Assembly: GCA_021820485.1 (NCBI GenBank) | Contig: JAKADO010000015.1 | Coordinates: forward strand, 1 to 41,935 | Length of the DNA: 41,935 nt | Reading direction: 5' to 3' | Origin: Bacillota bacterium | GTDB lineage: Bacteria; Bacillota; Sulfobacillia; Sulfobacillales; Sulfobacillaceae | Shown: positions 35,172-41,935 of the stretch, piece after piece | Position numbering within the stretch: the first letter of the stretch is position 1 | How the letters are laid out: each line of letters starts with the position of its first letter | Program-made: the position numbers and the translations under genes | The notes under the pieces: generated by a model | What the model saw: the letters and a program-made list of their open reading frames with translations, nothing else | Told to the model about the DNA's origin: nothing | Database searches by the model: none

Positions 35172-37616
35172 ATGACAGAGAAGACACAAGCGCCCGACCG
35201 CTATGACATCAAAGCGGTGGAGACCCGCTGGCGGGAGCGCTGGGAAGCGGAAGAGCCCTATCGGGCCGACATCGCCCAGAAGCCCAAATACTATTGTTTG
35301 GAGCAATTTCCCTATCCTTCAGGGCATTTGCACATGGGACACGTGCGGGTCTACACGCTGGGGGACGTCATTGCCCGCTATTACCGGTTGCGTGGGTACG
35401 CGGTGCTGCACCCGATGGGATGGGACGCATTTGGCATGCCCGCCGAAAACGCTGCCATCAAGTCGGGAATTCCACCCAAGGTCTCGACCCTGGCCAACAT
35501 TGATTACATGAAGCAGCAAATGCGGCAAATGGGACTCTCCTTTGATTGGAACCGCGAGGTAACCACGTGTCTTCCCGACTATTATCGCTTTACTCAGGAA
35601 CTGTTCCTGCTGTTTTTTGAGCGCGGCCTGGCGTACCAGCGAGCCGGTGCGGTCAATTGGTGCCCTAGCTGCGAAACGGTGCTGGCCAATGAGCAGGTTG
35701 AAGAGGGCAAGTGTTGGCGCTGTGACTCCGTGGTCACTAAGCGCGATTTGACGCAGTGGTACTTTCGGATCACCGAATATGCGGATCGACTGCTGGAGGG
35801 GTTGACCCGCATCGATTGGCCGGAGGAGATTAAGGCTCAACAAACGCATTGGATTGGACGGAGCGAAGGGGCCACCGTGCAATTCGATTTGGAAGATCTG
35901 GGCGATCGCATCACCGTCTTCACCACACGGCCGGATACGCTCTTCGGGGCCACGTACGTCGTGTTGGCGCCCGAGCATCCATTGGTCGAGCGTCTCATCG
36001 CTGGGCGTCAGGAGGCGGACGCGGTACGAGCCTTTGTGGAGCGCGAACGGCTGGTGAGCGATATTGAGCGGACCGCGGAAACCACGGAAAAGCGGGGCAT
36101 CTTCACCGGCGCATATGCGCTCCACCCGTTGACGGGCGCTCGCATTCCCGTATGGGTGGCCAATTACGTGCTGGTGGATTACGGCACGGGGGCGGTCATG
36201 GGGGTGCCGGCGCACGACCAGCGCGACTACCTCTATGCCACCAAATATCAGTTGCCCATTCCCGTCGTGGTAAAGCCGGAGTCCGGCGAAGAACCGGCGC
36301 TCCCTTACGTGGGGTCGGGTGTGCTGGTCAATTCGGGGCGGTTTACGGGCATGCCCTCCGAAGGCGCCAAGGGGGCTATTGCGGCCGAACTGAAGGCGCT
36401 TGGGCACGGAGACCTCAAAGTCAGCTACCGCATGCGGGATTGGCTCATCTCACGGCAGCGCTACTGGGGCGCGCCCATTCCCATCGTGCATTGTTCCGAG
36501 TGTGGCCCGGTGGCTGTTCCGAAGGATCAACTGCCGGTGGAACTGCCTGATAATGTGCAGTTTACCGGGCAAGGCGCATCGCCGTTGGCTCAGGCGGCGG
36601 ATTGGGTCAACACCACCTGCCCTCGGTGCGGAAAGCCAGCTCGGCGGGAAACCGACACCATGGACACGTTTGTGGATTCCAGTTGGTACTACCTCCGCTA
36701 TGCGTCGCCCCACAACACACACGAGCCGTTTAGCCGCCAAGAGGCGGACTATTGGATGCCGGTCGACGAGTATGTGGGGGGCAAGGAGCATGCGGTGCTG
36801 CACCTGTTGTACTCGCGGTTCTTCACCAAGGTGCTGCATGATGCGGGATGGCTGTCGGTTGACGAGCCCTTTCAAAGCCTGCTTTCACAGGGCATGGTGA
36901 TTTACGGTGGCGCCAAGATGTCGAAGTCCAAGGGCAACAGCCTCAGCCCGGAAACCATTTTGGCGGAATGGGGCGCGGACGCTACGCGGCTCTTTATGCT
37001 GTTTGCCGCTCCGCCGGAAAAGGACTTCGAGTGGTCCCAGCAAGGCGTTGAAGGGAGCTATCGCTTCTTGCAGCGCGTCTATCGTCTGGTTGTGAGGCCG
37101 CGCGGCACCGGAAGCGATGCAGGAGCATTGGAGCGCCTGAACCGAATCCAAGCGCGCACCATTAAAAAGGTGACCGAGGACTTGGGTGAGCGCCGGGCCT
37201 TCAATACCGCGGTGAGCGCTCTCATGGAGTACACCAACGCCCTGTACCAAGAAATTGAGGCGGTTTCGCCGGAAAAGCAGCAGCAGTTGCTTGAGACGCT
37301 GGCGGTGTTGCTGGCTCCCCTGGCTCCGTACTTGGCCGAAGAGCTGTGGCATGAGCTGGGGCATCATGAGAGCGTGCATGCGAGCCAATGGCCGTCGTAC
37401 GATCCCGCGTGGCTGGTGGAGGATGAAGTAGAGATTGCCCTTCAAGTCAACGGCAAGGTTCGCGGTCGCCTGGTGATTGGGGCGGAGTGGAGCGAAGACC
37501 AGATCCAAGCCCAAGCGCTGCAGCATGAAAGTCTGGCTCCGTATTTGGCGGGACATCGCGTGAAGAAGGTCGTGGTCATTCCCAAGCGTCTGGTCAACGT
37601 CGTGGTTGCCCCTTAG
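35172..37616 (+). CDS. leuS: Leucyl-tRNA synthetase
   Basis: This 814-residue class I enzyme charges tRNA-Leu. HMGH (HIGH motif) lies at 54-57 in YPSGHLHMGHVRVYTLGD, and KMSKS at 582-586. The CP1 editing domain contains TVFTTRPDTLFGATYVVLAPEHPLV and the GVPAHDQRD site. A Cys-rich zinc region (CPSCETVLANEQVEEGKCWRC) and the LeuRS anticodon domain are present, ending LVNVVVAP. The start is ATG 35172, 9 bases after GGAGG; an ATG at 35163 abuts that site and is unlikely. Expression should follow leucine charging through the T-box. Confidence 0.97.
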   Translation: MTEKTQAPDRYDIKAVETRWRERWEAEEPYRADIAQKPKYYCLEQFPYPSGHLHMGHVRVYTLGDVIARYYRLRGYAVLHPMGWDAFGMPAENAAIKSGIPPKVSTLANIDYMKQQMRQMGLSFDWNREVTTCLPDYYRFTQELFLLFFERGLAYQRAGAVNWCPSCETVLANEQVEEGKCWRCDSVVTKRDLTQWYFRITEYADRLLEGLTRIDWPEEIKAQQTHWIGRSEGATVQFDLEDLGDRITVFTTRPDTLFGATYVVLAPEHPLVERLIAGRQEADAVRAFVERERLVSDIERTAETTEKRGIFTGAYALHPLTGARIPVWVANYVLVDYGTGAVMGVPAHDQRDYLYATKYQLPIPVVVKPESGEEPALPYVGSGVLVNSGRFTGMPSEGAKGAIAAELKALGHGDLKVSYRMRDWLISRQRYWGAPIPIVHCSECGPVAVPKDQLPVELPDNVQFTGQGASPLAQAADWVNTTCPRCGKPARRETDTMDTFVDSSWYYLRYASPHNTHEPFSRQEADYWMPVDEYVGGKEHAVLHLLYSRFFTKVLHDAGWLSVDEPFQSLLSQGMVIYGGAKMSKSKGNSLSPETILAEWGADATRLFMLFAAPPEKDFEWSQQGVEGSYRFLQRVYRLVVRPRGTGSDAGALERLNRIQARTIKKVTEDLGERRAFNTAVSALMEYTNALYQEIEAVSPEKQQQLLETLAVLLAPLAPYLAEELWHELGHHESVHASQWPSYDPAWLVEDEVEIALQVNGKVRGRLVIGAEWSEDQIQAQALQHESLAPYLAGHRVKKVVVIPKRLVNVVVAP

Positions 37617-37628
37617 GCGGGAATCCGG

Positions 37629-37658
37629 TTGCCTCCCCGCGCGGACTGGCGTTAGGAT
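37629..37658 (+). promoter_or_regulatory. Candidate promoter before the small membrane protein
   Basis: TTGCCT (37629-37634) and TAGGAT (37653-37658), spacer 18 bp, in the gap after leuS. Matches are moderate. Confidence 0.3.
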
Positions 37659-37718
37659 GGGAAGGAGACTAAAGGCTCCAGCCTAGGAAGGAAGGGAAGG
37701 CTGTCTCCACCGGGGCGT

Positions 37719-38033
37719 TTGTCCGGGGTGGGGCACGCCGTGTGGGTGCAAACACTCTTGGCATTCTTGTTAGCCCTCTCTTCGGCCGTTATTGGCGCGG
37801 TGGCGGGACGGTCCCGCCGCCCCATGGGGCGTTTTTCAATGGGGCAGGTCATACTCATCAGCCTGGCCGGAGTGTTGGTCGCCGAGGGCGGCACGATTGT
37901 CTGGGTGGGGCCGCCGGGGTCGGTGTTACAGCCAGTGTTGGGCGGGCTGGCCTTGGGATTCGTTGCGGGGTTCTTCAGCGGACGGAAGCCGCCGCCGCCC
38001 GATCAGTTGCCGCCGACTCGGCCAAAACCGTAA
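37719..38033 (+). CDS. Hypothetical small membrane protein, two helices and Pro-rich tail
   Basis: Up to 104 residues: two hydrophobic segments (about 9-28 VWVQTLLAFLLALSSAVIGAVAG and 43-62 VILISLAGVLVAEGGTIVWVG), a third weak one (GGLALGFVAGFF), and a C-terminal GRKPPPPDQLPPTRPKP tail. The start is uncertain: TTG 37719 or, better spaced after GGGG, GTG 37740. I do not recognise the family. It ends about 75 bp before a hairpin shared with the opposing Hsp20 gene. Confidence 0.55.
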   Translation: MSGVGHAVWVQTLLAFLLALSSAVIGAVAGRSRRPMGRFSMGQVILISLAGVLVAEGGTIVWVGPPGSVLQPVLGGLALGFVAGFFSGRKPPPPDQLPPTRPKP

Positions 38034-38107
38034 TTGTTGCGCGCGGAAGCATTCCTAGCATTGATGGGCATGCGGTGTCGCAACCATAAAAGGCAGTCCA
38101 GAAGGAA

Positions 38108-38138
38108 AGCCCCCCACGGCAGGCGCCGTGAGGGGGCT
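38108..38138. terminator. Bidirectional terminator between the small membrane protein and hsp20
   Basis: AGCCCCC (38108-38114) pairs with GGGGGCT (38132-38138) and inner ACGGC with GCCGT over a 4-base loop. On the plus strand CTTATT follows, on the minus strand CTTTCC. The hairpin begins 1 bp after the hsp20 stop. Confidence 0.75.
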
Positions 38139-38139
38139 C

Positions 38140-38550
38140 TTATTGTTCCTGGTTTTGGAGAGAGATCCGGCGGCGATGTCCCGCCATCTTGTGCGCCGTG
38201 ATGGAGAGCAAGCCATGGCGCCAATCGGCCGCTGCTGTATCCGGATTGATTTCCGTGGGCCACGACATGACCACCTGAAAATCCCGTCCAGCGCGGCGAT
38301 CGACCTCGCCAGGGCACACAGGGAATTCCCCGCGCACCATGACGGCCTCCTCGTCCACGTCGATTTCCACCAATTCCGGGTTCACACCCGGCAATTCGAA
38401 CTCGGCCAAATAGCCGTTCTCGATCTGGTGCATATGGGTGCGCGGACGGGTATTGTCAAGGTTCCAGTCCTCGCGCATCCGGCTCCACATGCGCGTCATA
38501 TCGTCGCGCAGTCGATCTATCTCGGTGGCATCCCAACGCAATAAAGCCAA
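38140..38550 (-). CDS. Small heat-shock protein, Hsp20/alpha-crystallin family
   Basis: A 136-residue protein with an alpha-crystallin domain at about 40-125 (GYLAEFELPGVNPELVEIDVDEEAVMVRGEF, then DFQVVMSWPTEINPDTAAADWRHGLLSITAHK). The hydrophobic end is replaced by HRRRISLQNQEQ, without a clear IxI motif. It holds unfolding proteins in an ATP-independent way. A frame with GTG at 38559 is open, but that GTG lies inside GGAGGTGATC, a perfect match to the 16S anti-Shine-Dalgarno, so TTG 38550 eight bases later is the likely start. It lies 54 bp after the ABC ATPase gene on the same strand. Confidence 0.87.
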   Translation of the reverse strand: MALLRWDATEIDRLRDDMTRMWSRMREDWNLDNTRPRTHMHQIENGYLAEFELPGVNPELVEIDVDEEAVMVRGEFPVCPGEVDRRAGRDFQVVMSWPTEINPDTAAADWRHGLLSITAHKMAGHRRRISLQNQEQ

Positions 38551-38604
38551 GCGGATCACCTCCGCTTCCAGTATGTCCGGAAACGTGAGGATTCTTGTCA
38601 GAGA

Positions 38605-39975
38605 TTACTCCGTTTGGTCCTCGTCCAAATACAATTGTTCCGTGTCGGTGTCATAATGGAAAAGGTCCGCATACCGTCCCCAGTTGATGGCGGTCGTCAA
38701 CTGCCGGTCCGCTTCCGCCACCGAGAAATGTTCTTCCAGAATGTCGGTAAAGAACTCCTTCACCATCGAATGGTTGGCTTTGGTGTGCAGCACCCGTTGA
38801 ATGAGGCGGAAAATCGGCACATCCTGCAGTTGGTCACGGATGATGGCCTTGCGATCGTTAATGTCGCCCTCAACAAAAGTGCGCCCTAATTCCGTGATGA
38901 ATAGGTCGCCTTCGCTCACTTCGGCGAGGTGAAAGAGTTCCGCGGTTTCCGTCACCGGCAGCAAATCGTCAACCTCCAAGAACAGCTCCGCTCCCAGACG
39001 ATAGAGGTCGTCATGTCCCCCCCGGTCCTGAACTAGTTCCAACAGTCCGGACAGCATGGAAATGTGCCCATAGGGAATGGGCTTCAGGCGCGGGCGCTCT
39101 TCGTCAGGCGACTGGTTGGCAAGAGAAGCTGATGGGACCGCCAGCTCCGCTTCCGGGGCCGCCTCATCCTCTTCGTCATCATCCCAGCCGGTGACGATTT
39201 TATAGACTTGGTCCACCATCTGCACAAACTCCGGCGCTTTGCGGTTTCGCGGATAGGGCAGCAGGTTCGGAAGGTCAGCCACCACCCGGGCCGGGTTTTT
39301 GGACAGCACAATGATGCGGTCGGCCATGTAGACCGCCTCTTCAATGCCGTGGGTCACCATCAGGACCGCGCGCGTGGGAATGCGCGACTCCAGCCACAGA
39401 TCCAAGAGTTCCGAGCGCAGATTCTCGGCCGTAAGGAAATCCAGCGCGGAAAACGGCTCATCCATGCAGAGCAGTTCCGGATCCACCGCCAACGCGCGGG
39501 CAAATCCCACCCGTTGCCGCATGCCTCCCGAAAGCTCCTTGGGGAAGGCGTCCTCGTACCCATTCAAGCCGATTAGATCGATGAGTTCAATCGCCCGGCC
39601 GCGCCGCACGTCGGGAGAGACGCCCTTGGCCACCAGGCCGAGTTCGACATTTTGCTGCACGGTGAGCCAGGGATACAGGGCAAAACTTTGAAATACCATG
39701 GCCGCATGTGGATTTGGACCCTCGATGGGGCGTCCGCGGTACAATACGGTCCCGTAGGACGGGTCCGAGAGCCCGGTAATGATGCGCAAAAGGGTGGACT
39801 TCCCCGAACCGCTGGGACCGAGCAAGGCAATGAACTCGCCGGGCTGGATATCCAGGTTGATGTCATCCAGCACGCGAATGTCATAGTTGTCTGGTTGCTT
39901 ATACATCTTGGTCACGCCCAACAACCGCACCAAGCTGTCATTCTTGGGCTGGGCCTTGTGAAACGTGGCGGCCAT
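38605..39975 (-). CDS. NitT/TauT-type ABC transporter ATPase with AAA-associated C-terminal domain
   Basis: A 456-residue protein. The N-terminal 260 residues are an ABC ATPase of the nitrate/sulfonate/taurine class: Walker A GPSGSGKST at 53-61, Q-loop VFQSFALYPWLTV, signature LSGGMRQRV, Walker B LLCMDEPFSALD and H-loop VTHGIEEAV. An acidic linker (WDDDEEDEAAPEAE) leads to a C-terminal domain (about 305-445; ISMLSGLLELVQDRGGHDDLYRLG ... DRKAIIRDQLQDVPIFRLIQRVL). This resembles the AAA-associated domain found on a subset of such ATPases and may sense a ligand or regulate transport. ATG 39975 has AAGGAGGTG upstream. It lies 34 bp after the permease. Confidence 0.9.
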   Translation of the reverse strand: MAATFHKAQPKNDSLVRLLGVTKMYKQPDNYDIRVLDDINLDIQPGEFIALLGPSGSGKSTLLRIITGLSDPSYGTVLYRGRPIEGPNPHAAMVFQSFALYPWLTVQQNVELGLVAKGVSPDVRRGRAIELIDLIGLNGYEDAFPKELSGGMRQRVGFARALAVDPELLCMDEPFSALDFLTAENLRSELLDLWLESRIPTRAVLMVTHGIEEAVYMADRIIVLSKNPARVVADLPNLLPYPRNRKAPEFVQMVDQVYKIVTGWDDDEEDEAAPEAELAVPSASLANQSPDEERPRLKPIPYGHISMLSGLLELVQDRGGHDDLYRLGAELFLEVDDLLPVTETAELFHLAEVSEGDLFITELGRTFVEGDINDRKAIIRDQLQDVPIFRLIQRVLHTKANHSMVKEFFTDILEEHFSVAEADRQLTTAINWGRYADLFHYDTDTEQLYLDEDQTE

Positions 39976-40009
39976 CCTGCCTCACCTCCTTGTTGCTGGG
40001 ATCCTTCGC

Positions 40010-41716
40010 CTACGATACAGAATAGCGCTCCGTCGCTTTGTCATACAAGCGGCGCCAGATGAGGCGGTTAATCAGAACCACAGTCAGAGCCAACGTCCCG
40101 GTGGCCAGCAGCAGTACGGAGAATCCGTTGCTCTGCGAGCTTTTGGCAATGATGGACCCGACGCCGAAAGTGGTGTAGATGTGGTTGTGAAAGCTGACGT
40201 ATTCCGCGACAATGCTGGCGTTCCAAGCACCGCCCGCGGCCGTGATGAGGCCGGTAATCAAAAACGGGGCAATGGCGGGCAAAATCAATGTGGTCCAGGT
40301 CTTCATGCGGCTCAACCGGAACATGCGGGTCGCTTCCCGCAAGTCTTCCGGAATGGCGGAGGCGCCGGCAATCACGTTGAAGAGGATGTACCACTGCGTG
40401 CCCAGCACCATAAGCAGTACGGAAGCCGTGTTGAGTCCGCCCTGAAGATGTATGAGGATGGCGACCATGCCAGGAAAAAGCGCCGTCGCTGGCACGGAGG
40501 CGGCAATTTGGGTGACTGGCGTTAGCCGTGCGGCCCATCGGCGATTCAGTCCGATGAAGACCCCAACGGGCACCGTCCAAATGACCGAGATGAAGAGCGC
40601 CACCAGAACCCGCGTCAGCGTCGCCGTCGTCGCCAGCACCACCATGGCGATTTCGCCCCCCGTCAAGTGGCTGAGCAAGTGCAAGGCGCCTTGGAGTGCG
40701 GTGAGAATGATGACCACCACTGCAGCCACTATCAGCCAGCGAATCAGGTTGGAGATGGTCGCCACCGACGGCTGTTCCCGGAACTTAGGCAGCGTACGGG
40801 AAAAAACGCCGTCGCTCCACTCCGTCAGCGGAATCCAGACGTGCTGCCCCAGCCACTCCAGAATCAAGGACCGGCGTAGAATTCTGAGGACAGTGGAACG
40901 GGGACGGTCCGCACTCTCCACCATCTCCATCTTGAATTTGTCAGCCCACGCCAAAAGCGGACGCCAGATTAACTGGTCCATCAGCACGATAACCAGCACT
41001 AGGGTGCCGAGGCCGGCCAGTTCGGCACCCCAGTTGGCCTGGTTGGCGGCCGTTTGCAAATAGGAGCCCAAGCCTTGCAGCTGATAGCTGTGGTTTCCCA
41101 GGGAAAACATCTCGCACGCCATGAGGAAGAACCAGCCGCCTGCCCAGGACATCATCGAGTTCCAGACCAGACCTACCATGGCGTAGGGAAGTTCCATGGT
41201 GCGGAACCGCTGCCAAGGAGACAGATTCAAGGACAGGGCTGACTCCCGCAGATCGCGGGGGATGGTGATGAAGCCGTGGTAGACCGCAAAGACCATATTC
41301 CAGACTTGACCCGTAAAAATCAGGATGATGGCAGCGAGGTTTACGCCAATGCGCGATCCCGGAAACAGCGCGATGAACGCCAAAAGCACCACCGGCAAAA
41401 AGGACAGGACGGGAATGGACTGCAGGATGTCCAAGAGGGGGATAAGCACCTTCTCGGCCCTGCGATTGAAAGCAGCCACGTAGGCATACACCAGGGTAAA
41501 GACCAGCGATACGGCATAGGCGGCTGCCATGCGTAGCCAGGAGTAGGCGGCGTCCAAGGGCAGGCGCCACCATGCCAGCGAAATGTGGCCTGATTCAGCT
41601 GCGTAGGGATGCGCGTGGGTAGCCCAGGCGATCACCATGGAAATGAGACCTAGAATTGAGGCGCCAACCAGGATATCGGCAATTCCGACTCCTGGCCGCT
41701 CCCGCGAATCGGCCAC
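40010..41716 (-). CDS. Tandem-fused NitT/TauT-type ABC permease
   Basis: A 568-residue protein containing two permease modules in one chain. Each has about six membrane helices and an EAA-like cytoplasmic loop: LRESALSLNLSPWQRFRTMELPYAM in module 1 and LREATRMFRLSRMKTWTTLILPAI in module 2. The two EAA loops are about 290 residues apart, so one polypeptide could form the full pore. The start I prefer is GTG 41716, seven bases after GGGGAGGG. The frame is open to a GTG at 41794, but that codon lies inside a Shine-Dalgarno sequence serving an out-of-frame ATG at 41786. The substrate is unknown; no binding protein follows. Confidence 0.87.
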   Translation of the reverse strand: MADSRERPGVGIADILVGASILGLISMVIAWATHAHPYAAESGHISLAWWRLPLDAAYSWLRMAAAYAVSLVFTLVYAYVAAFNRRAEKVLIPLLDILQSIPVLSFLPVVLLAFIALFPGSRIGVNLAAIILIFTGQVWNMVFAVYHGFITIPRDLRESALSLNLSPWQRFRTMELPYAMVGLVWNSMMSWAGGWFFLMACEMFSLGNHSYQLQGLGSYLQTAANQANWGAELAGLGTLVLVIVLMDQLIWRPLLAWADKFKMEMVESADRPRSTVLRILRRSLILEWLGQHVWIPLTEWSDGVFSRTLPKFREQPSVATISNLIRWLIVAAVVVIILTALQGALHLLSHLTGGEIAMVVLATTATLTRVLVALFISVIWTVPVGVFIGLNRRWAARLTPVTQIAASVPATALFPGMVAILIHLQGGLNTASVLLMVLGTQWYILFNVIAGASAIPEDLREATRMFRLSRMKTWTTLILPAIAPFLITGLITAAGGAWNASIVAEYVSFHNHIYTTFGVGSIIAKSSQSNGFSVLLLATGTLALTVVLINRLIWRRLYDKATERYSVS

Positions 41717-41935
41717 AGCAAATCCCTCCCCTATTTGAGACAATGATAGATTGCGGCGGCGTATCAGGGTCGGATCGCGCGTCCATGGTGACACCTCCTT
41801 GATTGCCTGGATCGTGTGAGGATTTGACCAAAAGGCGAGTTATGGATTCTTAAACACTATTATGCTCTCTATCTTACCGTGAGAAACGCCAACGGGAAAG
41901 ACGAAAAAGCGGGAAAAGGTGGGCGAAAGGAGGAA

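Noticed and set aside
41054-41935. Forward frames antisense to the permease, and an AAAGGAGGAA sequence at the right edge
   Set aside because: The forward frames are shadows. The edge sequence looks like a ribosome site of a gene that would start beyond the window, but nothing of the gene can be seen.

Overview
The window is a chromosomal segment of a Gram-positive, spore-forming bacterium with fairly high GC. Support comes from two T-box leaders (valS, leuS), a SpoIVFA/SpoIVFB pair, a Spo0B-like protein in its classical rpmA-obg position, a Prp/L27 pair, complete minCDE with rodA, and many GTG/TTG starts behind strong Shine-Dalgarno sequences. The gene mix, including a NitT/TauT-type ABC system with an AAA-associated ATPase tail, would fit an acidophilic Firmicute such as Sulfobacillus. 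That is an inference; no rRNA gene is present to test it.

Layout. At 1-748 (minus) lies a lipoprotein ABC substrate-binding protein cut by the left edge, divergent from a stand-alone groES (895-1158). A T-box leader controls valS, followed by folC, a DUF4321-like membrane protein, maf, radC and mreBCD (1.2-9.6 kb). After a terminator come minCDE and rodA, then a tightly overlapping cassette of a PAP2 phosphatase, a membrane-anchored [2Fe-2S] protein, a 55-residue one-helix protein and an NDUFA9-like atypical SDR. Next are spoIVFA, spoIVFB and, from its own promoter, an RNase E/G with a C-terminal TRAM-like domain (9.7-18.6 kb). A reverse-strand MFS transporter and a second PAP2 paralogue separate rng from rplU-prp-rpmA-spo0B-obgE-nadD. 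A one-gene RRM unit with its own terminator splits nadD from yqeK-rsfS.

The second half holds a DUF255 thioredoxin-domain protein (minus), an SDR, a YhaO/YhaN (SbcD/SbcC-like) pair, a reverse-strand EAL-GAF-GAF-GAF protein, T-box-controlled leuS, a small membrane protein, and a reverse-strand group: duplicated-permease ABC protein, its ATPase with an AAA-associated C-terminal domain, and an Hsp20.

Functionally most of the window is housekeeping: envelope elongation and division-site placement (MreBCD, RodA, MinCDE, undecaprenyl-phosphate recycling), sporulation control (SpoIVFA/FB, Spo0B), ribosome and RNA metabolism (RNase E/G, L21, L27, Prp, Obg, RsfS) and aminoacylation. The least ordinary part is the phosphatase, membrane ferredoxin, small membrane protein and NDUFA9-like cassette between rodA and spoIVFA. 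Its phosphatase has a diverged second copy about 7 kb downstream, beside the MFS gene.
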